Notes under the pieces: generated by a model
The model's input: only the letters and a program-made list of their open reading frames with translations
Told to the model about the DNA's origin: nothing
Databases searched by the model: none
From: Crotalaria pallida
Lineage: Eukaryota > Streptophyta > Magnoliopsida > Fabales > Fabaceae
NCBI GenBank assembly: GCA_037953625.1
Contig: CM075653.1
Span: forward strand, 4,898,001-4,962,000
Direction of reading: 5' to 3'
Length of the DNA stretch: 64,000 nt
Made by a program: the position numbers and the translations under genes
Shown: positions 1 to 11,660 of the stretch, piece after piece
Layout of the letters: each line of letters opens with the position of its first letter
Numbering within the stretch: position 1 is the first letter of the stretch

Positions 1-569
1 ATTTATAAATTAATAAATATATATAAGAAAGCATTCGTACCCTAATTTTTTTAAAAATGTCGTATCCCGTACCCGTATCGAGTACTGGTACCGTATCCGT
101 AATTATGCAACACATATATAGTTATCTATATTATTTTTTTGGGTATATATGTTGTTGAGTGATAGACAAGTAGTGGAATAACGGTGAACATCCATTTTAG
201 GCCGGAGTGTAAGAAGTTATTTCTTCGAGTCCATAATATAAGTGTTTTTAAAGAGAAATTTAAGGGAATTAAGAAGGTTAATTAATATTATTAGTGTTGT
301 TGAAAATGCAAAAAATTTGATATTTTTTTAATAAATTAAACGTATAATTATTATTATAAATTTTTTTATCAGCATTATTATTAGCAATATAAAAATTGTG
401 CTTATAAAAAAACAATATAAAATTGTTAAGTAAATATGATAATTTCTGAAAAATATAATTTACACTATTGAAAATTGGCTTATACAGTATATGGGAGCAA
501 AATGAAGTTACTGAAAAAGACTTGTATCAACGACAAAATGGAGTAAAATATATTAAAAAAAATGTATTG
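1..569. other. AT-rich intergenic sequence, no gene seen
   Basis: No open frame or splice pattern supports a gene. About 60-105 is a short run rich in CGTATC/GTACCG words, like degenerate sequence near 13930-14460. The stretch ends at the target-site duplication of the LTR element that follows. Confidence 0.6.
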
Positions 570-574
570 AAATA

Positions 575-2128
575 TGTTGGGAGATTCCGGCAAGTGCACC
601 GGATCGTACAAGTAATATAGACAATGAAGTCCGAGTATCGTACCCAAGGGAGTGACCGTTTAATTAATTCCACCTAATTAATATTAGGTAGTGAACGAGA
701 CAAAGGATTTATGAATTTGTAAATAAAAATAGAAATTAAAATAAATGACTCTTTGACAAGGGGAAAGACGGGACGTAGATTCGATGCAGGTTCCTAAATA
801 TTCTATAACAAATTAATTTATTTTCCTCGAGTTCCGAATTGGTTTTGTAAAATTAGATAACACCTAATGTCTTAGCGTGTTTCTATATTTTAGAGATTAA
901 TCTCCCAATGATGTCTCAAGGGAGACTTAAAACCTAACCCTTTCATTAAGTTCCGTTAAAACCTCTTTTTATAAAATTACCCAATTCATAGAAAACATGT
1001 CTATGCTTATGCAATTGAGTTGTTTGATTAATGACTAAATCATAAATTCATATGTCTATTCATAAAGGATTTTCAAAAGTCATGAAATAGCTTCTTTCAT
1101 GAGAAACAAATAAGAACAATCGAACACAGAATTCAATAACGGAAAATATTGAAAAGGTTCCATTCATCTACTCCTACATCCCAAAGATGGAATTAGTTCA
1201 TACTTACAAGAGAAAACACAATAAACATGATAAAAATAATTACCATGAATCCTTGAGCTAACTTCGTGTTCTTCACAAAAACCTCCAATCCTTGTTCCTT
1301 CTCCAAGTCTCGAATCCTAATTTACTATTATTCTCTGAAGTTGTATGAGTGTCTCTCCTCTTTTTGAATGAATCATATTCCTCTTATTATGTAGATAAAG
1401 ACTAACCTAATTTTCAATCTAATGTGATAAGATTTTTATTATTAATAAAACTAATTCTAAATCTGAATATAATATGATAAAATCCTATTAAAATAAATTA
1501 ATCTTTAAGAATCTTATCTACAAATAGAATTTATCACTAAAATCCTTCTAGAATCCCGTATTTGTGTCTGACAGAAACTTCGGAACTGATTTTGACCCCC
1601 AAGATGGACGAATTTGAGAAAGACTATTTCTGGAAAAGTTGTAGATATTTTCCTTAGCTTTAAAATGATATATAGATCGCCTCGTTTGAATAAGCGTAGC
1701 TCAAGTTATGATCAAAACAGCGAACACTGTCACTTTTTCCCATTTTTCGCGCCCAGGCGTGAAGCTCCTGCGCCTAGGCGTGAATCTGTCTGAAAAAATC
1801 AACCAAATGCACCTCATTATTGGCCAGTTGACCCCAAATCACGCCTGGGCGCGTGGGACCCGCGCTTGGGCGCCACAGTCAACTTTTCTTCATTTTTCCT
1901 CTTTTTCTTCCCAATTCAAGTACTAACCTTCCTCATTCCTTTGCAAAATTCATTTTTGTTTTAAGAGCTTAAATACCTGACAAACAAACCAAACACATCA
2001 AAAGGTTCTAGAAATCTTATAATGACAAAATTCCATTGTTTTATTCCAATTTACTCAAGAAACAAGCCACTTACTATGTAAAAGGGAGGCAAAAGAAGTA
2101 CAAAAAATCACATATTAGAACCCAATCA
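575..2128 (-). repeat. 3' LTR of the non-autonomous retrotransposon
   Basis: Direct repeat of 4448-6027, starting TG and ending CA. It lacks a block of about 22 bp that the other LTR has at about 5022-5043, plus scattered substitutions. A GC-rich patch (1740-1880) repeats the word GCGCCCAGGCG and variants. Short open frames in both LTRs (for example 1708-1926) are parallel by-products of the repeat. Confidence 0.93.
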
Positions 2129-3615
2129 CACCCCCAAACTTAGCATTTTGCATGTCCCAGGCAAAAGTAAAACAAAATTCAAAGCCTAAGATTCTCCCCT
2201 CCCAAGGTATAGCAACCTAACCATAAATTCCAACTCACCTACCCAAGATACCTTTCTTCACTAGCAAATCACCTCAATGAAAACCAGTTGAAATACAAAC
2301 TCAAAGTGAGCAAAAGATTAGTGACCACACCACCTCTCAACATCTCTCATGTGTATGGGTAAAATTTATCAATTCACTCAAGTTCAAACAATGAGAGCAT
2401 GTTACCATAAGCTTGACTATAGATCTACATCTCCATTGAGTTTATTGAAAACATGCACAAATCATAAGGTCTTTATTTGGTTGTAACGGGGCCATGGCTA
2501 AAAGTGTCAGGTGGGATAAAAGAATAAAAGGATAAACAAAGGGCTTAATCATTGAAATCACAACACTTCCCTTTTAAATTATGAAATGAGCAATACGGTA
2601 ATTACACAATCACAACTCAATTCACTTGATCTTTCCTTTTCTTTTTCAATTTCTATTCTATTCTTCTTTTCAAAAAATTTTTAGCACATTTGTTGCTATT
2701 TTTTCTTTTTTTTTTTTGAAGAGAAATAGAAACATCAAATTTTCAGCACTTACACTTTCACCAATTTCTAACATTCCTCTTAATTGCTCATTCACAAATT
2801 CAAAGGTGCTTCACAAGAATAATTCAATTTATGTAGGGTACCAAAGAAAATCATTATATCTCATCAGGCTCAAAATGGGCAACTAAGGGAACATTATGTC
2901 TGAAAATATGTTAAGGCCACAAAAACACAAACGTAAGTGCCTTAATTATGTTCATGCATGCAATCAATTGTCAATTTTGAAAAGGTCACAAGTCAAGTTC
3001 TAGAACAAACAATCAAAGCGAACAACACTCATGAAAGAAATAGGAGTTTCATCGCAACATTACTCCTTCAAGTGTATAGGCTCAAAATCTCACTAGTTAA
3101 GGTCAATTCACTAATCAATCATTCACAACAAGTTTGCCAAACAACTACTTTCCAAAAATTTTCAGAGCTAAATCCAATTAGTATATGGGTAAAACAAGTC
3201 GGAAATCACAATCAAACATTTACACCTATCAAAGGGACAAATCTAACACCTAAAATTAGTGCCTACTCATGCCAGGACACAAACCAACACAAAGCCAGGG
3301 GAGAAATCCAGTTCAAAAAAAATTTATTTTGTTACCCTCCCCAAACATAGAATGTGGCTTGTCCTCAAGCAACAAATCTATCCTAAACTACAAAATAAAA
3401 ATTAAAAACTAAAAACAAAAGAAAGGAGTTAGAGACTTCCCTTTGTAGCACAGCATTCTCTCTTGATGCACCATGGAGGAGACTCCCCCAAACTTATTCA
3501 CCTGTGTCACATGAACAACTAAAAATAGTGCTAGAAGCACCCCATTAGCAGTTACATATAGAAAACTCTAAACTCTTTATTCAATATCCTAATTAATAAT
3601 TTAAATCCTATACTA

Positions 3616-4233
3616 CTACAAAACTAAAGAGAATCCACCAGGATCCCAAATCCTATAGCACAACTTCCATGTTATGCAGCAATAACAAGTTATTCCTGGA
3701 TCCCATGGAAATATGCACGGATGATGTTGGAGCAAATGTTTAAAAATAGTTTTAAACCCTCCCGGGTCAAATGGTGCATTTTTCACTCCAAGCATCATCA
3801 CATGGTGCTTGTCTTTTCCATCATGCATGGAGTCTATGAAAGTGTAAACTTCATGGCTTAGCAAGGTTGCCTTTTCAGGCTCTGAAAAGGAGAACAATGG
3901 CTTATCATCATCATGAGCATCAGGGAAGTCATAAAAAATTAAGGGGTAAATTGAAGGAAATTTTTTTGAGAGTTCCACATATTCATGCAATCCAATACAT
4001 TTAGAAAGAACAGAAAATTCATCATGCAAATTGGACCCTAATTCAACCCCTACACTCATCCCATTATTCAATTTATCTTGTTTCACTTCCTCAATCTCAT
4101 CATGCACAATTTTTTCTTTTTCTATGGGTTTAGAAAAGGAAGCACTTTGATCTTCTGTAATAGAAGATTTTTGTACCACCTCCTCTAAAAGACCATCAAA
4201 AACTTTAATCTCATCAAAAACATTTTTTTGCAA
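3616..4233 (-). CDS. Uncharacterised 205-aa ORF inside the LTR element
   Basis: It reads in the element's sense direction, just downstream of the primer-binding site, where gag normally starts. The first 60 or so residues are acidic and lysine-rich, with runs such as EKEKIVHDEIEEVKQDK; the rest is mixed and holds two histidine/cysteine patches near the C terminus. I see no CCHC zinc knuckle and no protease or polymerase motif. It could be a gag remnant, a host-derived insert or a chance frame. Its length in a region with few other long frames makes it worth listing, but function is unknown. Confidence 0.35.
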   Translation of the reverse strand: MQKNVFDEIKVFDGLLEEVVQKSSITEDQSASFSKPIEKEKIVHDEIEEVKQDKLNNGMSVGVELGSNLHDEFSVLSKCIGLHEYVELSKKFPSIYPLIFYDFPDAHDDDKPLFSFSEPEKATLLSHEVYTFIDSMHDGKDKHHVMMLGVKNAPFDPGGFKTIFKHLLQHHPCIFPWDPGITCYCCITWKLCYRIWDPGGFSLVL

Positions 4234-4423
4234 AACAGGATGGAAAAGGTGCCGACAAAATAAATTTGATAAATTCTATGTCATCATGAGAATAAGTCAT
4301 GTTACATAATAATAATTAAAATAAAAAATAAAAAAAATAAAAAAAATAAAGAAATAAAAATATATACCCAAGTTACACTAAGTAAAATTAAATTAGTACC
4401 AAAATTAATTAAAACAAAATCAC

Positions 4424-4441
4424 TCCCCGGCAACGGCGCCA
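4424..4441 (-). other. Primer-binding site, tRNA-Asp type
   Basis: Minus-strand TGGCGCCGTTGCCGGGGA is the complement of the 3' end, CCA included, of plant tRNA-Asp(GUC) as I know it. It lies 6 bp from the LTR edge, a normal spacing, and fixes the element's orientation. Confidence 0.88.
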
Positions 4442-4447
4442 AAAACT

Positions 4448-6027
4448 TGTTGGGAGATTCCGGCAAGTGCACCGGATCGTACAAGTAATATAGACAATGA
4501 AGTCCGAGTATCGTACCCAAGGGAGTGACCGTTTAATTAATTCCACCTAATTAATATTACTTAGTGAACGAGACAAAGGATTTATGAATTTGTAAACAAA
4601 AATAGAAATTAAAATAAATGACTCTTTGACAAGGGGAAAGACGGGACGTAGATTCGATGCAGGTTCCTAAATATTCTATAACAAATTAATTTATTTTCCT
4701 TGAATTCCGAATTGGTTTTGCAAAACTAGATAACACCTAATGTCTTAGCGTGTTTCTATATTTTAGAGATTAATCTCCCAATGATGTCTCAAAGGAGCCT
4801 TAAAACCTAACTCTTTCATTAAGTTCAGTCAAAACCTCTTTTTATAAAATTACCCAATTCATAGAAAACATGTATGTGCCTATGCAATTGAGTTGTTTGA
4901 TTAATGACTAAATCCTAAATTCATATGTCTATTCATAAAGGATTTTCAAAAGTCATGAAATAGCTTCTTTCATGAGAAACAAATAAGAACAATCAAACAC
5001 ATAATTCAATAACGGAAAATAAGATTAATTTATTACTAGAAATATTGAAAAGGTTCCATTCATCTGCTCCTACATTCCAAAGATGGAATTAGTTCATACT
5101 TACAAGAGAAAACACAATAAACATGATAAAAATAATTACCATGAATCCTTGAGCTAACTCCGTGTTCTTCACAAAAACCTCCAATCCTTATTCCTTCTCC
5201 AAGTCTCGAATCCTAATCTACTATTATTCTCTGGAGTTGTATGAGTGTCTCTCCCCTTTTTGAATGAATCATATTCCTCTTATTATGTAGATAAAGACTA
5301 ACCTAATTTTCAATATAATGTGATAAGATTTTTATTATTAATAAAACTAATTCTAAATCTGAATGTAATATGATAAAATCCTATTAAAATAAACTAATCT
5401 TTAAGAATCTTATCTATAAATAGAATTTATCACTAAAATCTTTCTAGAATCCCGTATTTGTGTCTGATAGCAACTTCGGTACTGATTTTTACCTCCAAGA
5501 TGGACGAATTTGAGAAAGGATATTTCTGGCAAAGTTGTAGATATTTTCCTTAGCTTTAAAATGATATATAGATCGCCTTGTTTGGATAAGCGTAGCTCAA
5601 GTTATGATCAAAACAGCAAACAGTGTCACTTTCTCGCATTTTGCGCGCCCAGGCGTGAAGCTCCTGCACCTGGGCGCGAATCTGTCTGAAAAAATCAATC
5701 AAATGCACCCCATTATTGGCCAGTTAACCCCAGCCCGCGCCTGGGTGCGTGGGACCCGCGCCTGGGCACCACAGTCAATTTTTCTTCATTTTTTCCTCTT
5801 TTTCTTCCCAATTCAAGTACTAAGCTCTCCTTCCTCATTCCTTTGCAAAAATCATTGTTTTAAGAGCTTAAATACCTGAAAACAAACCAAACACATCAAA
5901 AGGTTCTAGAAATCTTATAATGACAAAATTCCATTGTTTTATTCCAATTTACTCAAGAAACAAGCCACTTACTATGTAAAAGGGAGGCAAAAGAAGTACA
6001 AAAACATCACATATTAGAACCCAATCA
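4448..6027 (-). repeat. 5' LTR of the non-autonomous retrotransposon
   Basis: Direct repeat of 575-2128. It ends ...CCAATCA and is followed by the TSD AAATA at 6028-6032. Confidence 0.93.
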
Positions 6028-6277
6028 AAATACTACGTTCACTCAATCTTAAGCATTAAACATTTTATTTAACGATGTAAATAGATTGACGTCGGGAAAA
6101 TCCTTCAAATATTTATTTTTCTCCATTTTTTCACAACTTGACATAAATAGGATAATTTTAAACTATTTATAAAATTATGGGGGTTTTAAAACCATTTTTC
6201 CTTTAAGGGGTCGTATTTGTCAACGGGAACCCATTTTTTTTATGCCACGTGGTAGTGGCCTATCAGCAGTAGCGCCT

Positions 6278-7111
6278 AGGGATGGCAACGGGGCAGGGAA
6301 TGCTCGGGGAGACCTTTCCCATTCCCCATCATCGGGTCTCATTTGCCCCCCATCCCCATCCTCATTCCCCATGTCGGGGGTTGATTAACCCCCATCCCCC
6401 CACGGGTCTCCACGGGGAACCTAACTTCAACTTGACCTGTTATAAAATTCACAACGTCGAATAGCATTTTTAAACTTGTACACTACAGAAAAATAATCGT
6501 TAAAATTTAAGATATTCAATTTTAAAAAATAGTTAAAATAATCGTTAATAATAATAAGAGTGAAGGGACACTTTGATTCCTCAAGTTTTTCGATAGGGAC
6601 ACTTTAGTCCCTCAAGAAATTTAATTCATTTTTAGTCCCCAAAGTTTTCCAAAAGTACCAATTTAGTTTATGTCCTATTTCCGCTAGCCACTTCGTTGAG
6701 GGACTAAATTGGTATTTTTGGAAAACATGAGGGACTACATTGGTACTTTTGGAAAACATGGAGGGCTAAAAATAAATTAAATTTCTTGAGAGACTAAAGT
6801 GTCCCTGTCGAAAAAGTTGAGGGATCAAAGTGACCATTCACTCTAATAATAATTATAATTATAATTATAATTATATATGTGAAATTACTAAAAAAACCTA
6901 TTTTTTAACTATATAAAGCCTAAATATTTAAGGACATATAACTAAAATTGTCGGGGACGGGGGAACCAATCCCATTCCCCGCCCCAAAATCTGTTCGGGG
7001 GAAAAAATCCCCCCCATCCCCGCCCCCGCTGGGGAAAAGTCCCCAAACTCGGGTCCCCAAACAGGGCGTTTCCCGCGGGGATCCCCATTTGCAATCTCCC
7101 ATTGCCATCCC
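6278..7111. mobile_element. hAT-type element nested in the 6.1-9.3 kb element
   Basis: Inverted ends AGGGATGGCAA (6278) and TTGCCATCCC (to 7111) carry GC-rich subterminal sequence (GGGGA/TCCCC-rich, 6285-6420 and 6950-7090). They are flanked by an 8-bp duplication TAGCGCCT (6270-6277 and 7112-7119). The other arm of the host element (9100-9112) gives the uninterrupted site, which supports the insertion. There is no transposase frame; the short frames here are by-products of the GC-rich ends. Confidence 0.85.
6558..6843. mobile_element. Mutator-type MITE nested inside the hAT element
   Basis: A 286-bp fold-back with inverted ends GAGTGAAGGGACACTTTGAT and the matching complement ending TTCACTC, flanked by a perfect 9-bp duplication TAATAATAA (6549-6557 and 6844-6852). 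The 9-bp TSD points to the Mutator superfamily, although the duplicated sequence is low complexity. Confidence 0.78.
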
Positions 7112-7233
7112 TAGCGCCTCCCCATCCATTGGTGGAAGGGCTATCGCTTTGATCACTTTTTAGATAAAAACAAATAAAAAAGAAAAAAAAAGAAAGAAAA
7201 TGTAATCGAAGGAGGCAGCAGTGTCATGTGGCC

Positions 7234-7867
7234 CAAGTTGGCATGACACGTGTTAAGTTGTCCCCTCCCACCCAGCTGAAATTTGAAAACCTTAGCCCAC
7301 CCATGAAACCCTCTCCTATTAAAGTTTATTATAAATGTCACCCCATTGAGTCTCATTTTTCCCACACCAACAACCCAACCAGTGACGGAGGATTGAAGGA
7401 GCAGGTGGAAGCACCCGCTCCCCCTCAAATTTTATTAGGATATATATATTTATGGTACATACACCATCACTCCCACCTATTTATGGTACATACACCATCA
7501 CTCCCACCTGCTCCCCCTCAAATTTTATTAGCATATATATATTTATGGTACAAGTTGGCATGACACGTGTTAAGTTGTCCCCTCCCACCCAGCTGAAATT
7601 TGAAAACCTTAGCCCACCCATGAAACCCCCTCCTATTAAAGTTTATTATAAATGTCACCCCATTGAGTTTCATTTTTCCCACACCAACAACCCAACCAGT
7701 GACGAAGGATTGAAGGAGCAGGTGGAAGCACCCGCTCCCCCTCAAATTTTATTAGGATATACATATTTATGGTACATATACCATCACTCCCACCTATTTA
7801 TGGTACATACACCATCACTCCCACCTGCTCCCCCTCAAATTTTATTAGGATATATATATTTATGGTA
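7234..7867 (+). repeat. Tandem duplication of a 317-bp unit
   Basis: Unit 7234-7550 is repeated as 7551-7867, both starting CAAGTTGGCATGACACGTG. The unit includes host sequence and the left end of the 7380 hAT element, so the duplication came after that insertion. The overlapping open frames here are by-products of the repeat. Confidence 0.85.
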
Positions 7868-8071
7868 CATACACCGGCTTGAAATCTATTAGTAAAATTG
7901 GTAACAAAAGAACAGGCAAGGGCTTGAACCCTTGACCTATTAGCCATAGTACAACATCAATTACCATCCAACATAAGTATCATTTAGTTTCAAACTAGCA
8001 AATTATTTTTTTATATATATATATATATCGAACTTGCACCCCCTGATTTTTTTTTCCAAGCTCCGCCACTG
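7380..8071. mobile_element. Second hAT-type element
   Basis: It starts CAGTGACGGAGG (7380) and ends AAGCTCCGCCACTG (8071), flanked by a perfect 8-bp duplication AACCCAAC (7372-7379 and 8072-8079). Its left end also appears again at about 7697 because of the 317-bp tandem duplication. No transposase is encoded. Confidence 0.85.
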
Positions 8072-8657
8072 AACCCAACATTCGACATACTTCTCATTTT
8101 TAGTTTTTTTCCTCTCACATGTAGATTTTCATTTTCATTCTGAAATATTTTTCTCCTATCTTAATTAGTTATGAGTCATGGTGAAGATTGACATAAAGTG
8201 ATGGTAGTGACTGAAATTGAGGAGGATAATTTAGATAATGGTTCGAAACAGAGATTGATGATGACTATGACGATCATTTTACCTCATCTAATTTATCATC
8301 ACATATCATGGTTACTCCGATTTTATCAGTAAAAGTTGACAATTTAACTTCAAAAAAAGATGTTTGATATTTTAAATTAATAATTTTAATTAAATTTGTT
8401 ATTTTTTTTTAAGGTTTTAACTACATTGATGGTGAACAATTAAGAAAATGAGATGAATGGGGGGGGGGGGGGGTGATATATATTATAAAGAAGGGGATAA
8501 GGGTATTAAAGTAGGGTAGAAGGGGATTTGGTAGAATTTGGTGGGTTGATTTCTACTGCACGGTGAGAGAGAATATCGTGACACGTCTCATACTGTGGGG
8601 GGAGGCACTACCTTAGCATCGTCGGTAGTGTTACTTTCTTTAGCACTACTCACTAGC

Positions 8658-9015
8658 AGGGTTGGCCCTAGAAATAGGCTCGGGGCGAGGTCAAAAGGGT
8701 TAAAAAAAAAACTACCTACTTATTAATCTAAAATTTTTAATTGCCAATAATAATTGGATAAGAAAGTAAAATACATTTTACAATGTTATAATTTATATGT
8801 GCTTTTATATTAGTTCAAATTTTGATGCATAAATTTTATATTTTTTTTATACATTAAGAATCTTCATATTTATTTCGTTCTTACAATTTTCACGACTTTC
8901 TAATTTTTAATCAAATTTTAGTATAAAAATTCACATAACTCTTTCTTTTATATATTAGGGGGCCTCATTTCTTTTTTTTCAATCTAGGATCCATAAAATT
9001 TTAGGACCGTGGTTG
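8658..9015. mobile_element. Possible degenerate hAT relic
   Basis: It begins CAGGGTTGGCCCTAGAAATAGG, typical of plant hAT ends. The matching right end near 9003-9015 is only weakly recognisable, and no TSD was found. Confidence 0.3.
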
Positions 9016-9280
9016 CATTTTCTTTCTTTCTGTAATTTTTTTTAATAAAAAGATAAAATTATTTAAAAGGTGGTCAAAGTGGTAGCCCCTCCACCAATGG
9101 GAGGGGAGGCGTTACTGCTGTTAGTAGTGTCTGGTGTAGCACCATTGCCACGTGGCATAAAAAAAGATTGTAATGATCCATGTTGCCGAAAAAATCCCCG
9201 AAAAAGAAATAGTTTTAAATCCCCTAATTTCCTAAATAGTTTTTAAAATGATCTTATTTAAGTCAAATTGTCCATTTTTT

Positions 9281-9855
9281 TTGGGAACCAGTTATGCTAT
9301 TCTCTCCGTTGCATGATCATCTACTATATATCTTTTTGAGCAAATTAAAATTCATAAGGACCGAAGTGATATAGTGATGAAAGCTTGTTATATGTCACCT
9401 TCATTGAGATTTCACAAATTTAAGCTACTCCCTACAGTAATATTCAGTTCTAAATTGTTGCATAGTTGAAGTCTACACATGATTTTGTCTTTCTCTGAAC
9501 GAGGGTTATGACTATGTTGTAGAAATAAATACTGGAGATTCATTCTTCTCGGATTCTATGAATTTTTTGTCATGAGTATAGTTATATTAATTATAATATA
9601 ATTATTTAGTTCTTCAATGAAAGTTTAATTTTTATATTTCATTAACCTATGCATAGGTCAGAAAAACCATAGTTATATATATGAATTTTGTAAATTTGTT
9701 TAAAAAAATTTGTTTAATTTTTTTTAAACTAAAATTTGTTTAATTAAAAATAGATAATTGTCAGATGTCTTCAAAAAATTTGGGTCATCTCTGATAGGAG
9801 AAGCTTTCGTGCTTCTTAGGTTAAAACAAGTTTTTTAATACTATTATATCAATTA
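9281..9855. other. AT-rich intergenic sequence, no gene seen
   Basis: No coding frame, RNA gene or clear repeat end was recognised. Confidence 0.5.
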
Positions 9856-9965
9856 TCAACATATATTAAAATTGGAGAAGTAGAAGGGCAAAAAAGATTT
9901 CCCTCCTAAAACACTCATTTTCCCTCCTAATGGTGTATTTTTATCATAAATCCATCATTAAGTGT

Positions 9966-10087
9966 GTTTTGTATCTTTTAATCTTAGCCGTCCATCATAT
10001 TTTATTAGATTAAATCATAACCGCCCGTTTTGTATCTTTTAATCTTAGCCGTCCATCATATTTTATTAGATTAAATCATAACCACCC
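9966..10087 (+). repeat. Tandem duplication, 61-bp unit x2
   Basis: Both units begin GTTTTGTATCTTTTAATCTT and end at AACCGCC/AACCACC, offset exactly 61 bp. They lie near the Helitron left end. Confidence 0.9.
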
Positions 10088-10287
10088 ATCATGTTTTCTA
10101 AGAAACACAATATTAATAATTAATAATAGTCTTCATCAACATAATCATCAACATATTATAAAATAGGAGAAGTTGAGGGTTAATCTTACTTTCCCTCCAA
10201 ATGATATTTTTTCCCTCCTAATTTCTTTTCTAATCGCAGTCATCCATTGCAAGTAAATCACATCCGTCCATATCATTTCTAATCTTT

Positions 10288-10292
<5 letters not shown>

Positions 10293-10320
<28 letters not shown>
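10293..10320 (+). repeat. (TC)n microsatellite
   Basis: A pure CT run directly abutting the 3' side of a minus-strand SINE; in SINE sense it reads (GA)n after the SINE body. Confidence 0.9.
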
Positions 10321-10324
<4 letters not shown>

Positions 10325-10500
10325 GGTCTATGACCGGAGTGTCCACCGCCGACCGCAGTGACTAATCTCCTCGCTGGCTTGTAGGCACCTCTAATGGGTG
10401 GGACAGCTGGCCCCGAGATTTAACGCTGCTGCATGCACAAGGCAGGATTCGAACACCTGACCTTGCTTAAGCGTGGACCAATCCCTACCACTGAACCACA
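10321..10500 (-). mobile_element. tRNA-derived SINE
   Basis: On the minus strand a tRNA-like head contains an A-box-like TGGTTCAGTGGTAGGGATTG and a B box GGTGTTCGAATCCTG, followed by a unique body. It lies between CT tracts. The internal Pol III boxes in the right order support the call; the acceptor stem does not pair, so it is not a functional tRNA. Confidence 0.75.
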
Positions 10501-10526
10501 CGCTCTCTCTCTCTATATATATATAT

Positions 10527-11660
10527 ATATTATTGTATTCTTCACTACATATTTATAATAAATGCGATCAATCAATATTAAGGGTAAAAAATGTTAAATT
10601 TAAATAAAAAACTATTTTTAAAAAAATATACTTTATATATAATGCATTACATAATATCGTTAAACGAAACTAATAAAAATGATAGAAAAATATAAATTAA
10701 ACAAAATAATAAAAGAAAAGTCTAATAAAAATATATACATTCGAAATATTTTGGCAAGAAAGTATCAACACATGTGAAATTTCAACTAAAAAGTTTTATT
10801 CAAAATATTAACATAAAAAATTAACATGTTAATTATTCATCTTTATCTATCTATCTATATCTATAATTTTTTCGTTAATGAATCTATATTTATAATTTTT
10901 TTTTAATTTGCATGAGCTCATTTTAATTTATAATAAAACTTAATTATTACCACAGTCCAAAATTTACTTATAAAAAAATTTTAATAAATATTTTGCTATA
11001 TATTATTGTATTCTTTACTACACATTTATAAAAAATGCTATCAATAAATATTAAGGGTAATTTTTTTTGTGCATTCCTTGTCGAACCATCGGTATCCCAA
11101 GAGCACCCTTAATACCAAGGAGTCATTGAGACTAATCCGGAGCGAGCTGCGACTGGATGTTTTTAGTGGGAATCGAACACGGGGCTACTAGCACTCGTGT
11201 CCCATTCCCAAGATTTCAGTTGAGGTCTTACACCAACTGAACCAAACCCTGTTAGTTAATGGTAAAAAAATATTAAATCTAAATAAAAAATTATTTTTAA
11301 AAAATAATATTTTCTATATATATATATATATATATATCTAATGCACTACACAATATCATTAAACAAGACTAATAAAAATATAAAAAAAAATATAGGTAAA
11401 AAAATAGTAAAAAAAGTCTAATAAAAATATATATCCAAAATATTTAGCAAGAAATTGTCAATGTGTGTGAAATTTCAACTAAAAAGTTTCATTCAAAATA
11501 TTAAAGTAAAAAATTATCATTTAATCCATATATATTTATCCATCTGCATCTATAGTTTTATTTTTCCAATTTGCATAAACTCATTTCAATTTCTAATAAA
11601 ACTTAATTACCTTTTCCAAAAAACGCTTATAAAAAAACTTCTTTTAAAAAATATTTCAAT
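10527..11660 (+). repeat. Tandem duplication of a ~470-bp unit, second copy SINE-interrupted
   Basis: About 10527-10990 and 10999-11660 share a long diverged repeat (TATTGTATTCTTYACTACA at the start, GTGAAATTTCAACTAAAAAG inside). The second copy is longer by one inserted SINE (11061-11255), which dates the SINE after the duplication. Confidence 0.8.
11061..11255 (-). mobile_element. tRNA-derived SINE
   Basis: The minus strand begins TTGGTTCAGTTGGTGTAAGA (A-box region), with B box GTGTTCGATTCCC and a short A tail. Flanks TTAAGGGTAA (11051-11060) and TTAATGGTAA (11256-11265) are a one-mismatch TSD. The uninterrupted paralogous site at about 10576 confirms insertion. Confidence 0.85.

Larger units (their letters stand above)
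575..6027 (-). mobile_element. Complete non-autonomous LTR retrotransposon
   Basis: Two long direct repeats (575-2128 and 4448-6027) both start TGTTGGGAGATTCC and end AGAACCCAATCA. They are flanked by a perfect 5-bp target-site duplication AAATA (570-574 and 6028-6032). On the minus strand the 5' LTR is the right-hand one. Six bases inside it lies an 18-nt primer-binding site, TGGCGCCGTTGCCGGGGA (4424-4441), the complement of the 3' end of plant tRNA-Asp. A polypurine tract AAGTTTGGGGGTG (2129-2141) abuts the 3' LTR. The 2.3-kb interior has no protease, reverse transcriptase, RNase H or integrase sequence, so the element must have moved with help from an autonomous relative. It carries one 205-codon frame. 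The LTRs look very similar, which suggests a fairly recent insertion. Confidence 0.95.
6130..9280. mobile_element. Composite element with long imperfect inverted arms
   Basis: The left arm (about 6130-6277, continuing at 7120-7170 after a nested insertion) matches the reverse complement of about 9050-9280. Shared landmarks are TATGCCACGTGG, a GCAGTARCGCCTCCCC block, CCATTGGTGG and a flank like CAATTTGACTTAAATARGAT. Long arms fit a Mutator-like element, but I found no clear TSD and no transposase frame. A 15-bp G run lies at 8459-8473. Confidence 0.55.

Noticed and set aside
1708..1926. 72-aa frame, and its counterpart at 5604-5879
   Set aside because: Both lie at the same place in the two LTRs; a repeat by-product, not a gene.
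7228..7892. Overlapping 111-aa and 146-aa frames
   Set aside because: They arise from the 317-bp tandem duplication in non-coding transposon DNA; repeated peptide only because the DNA is repeated.
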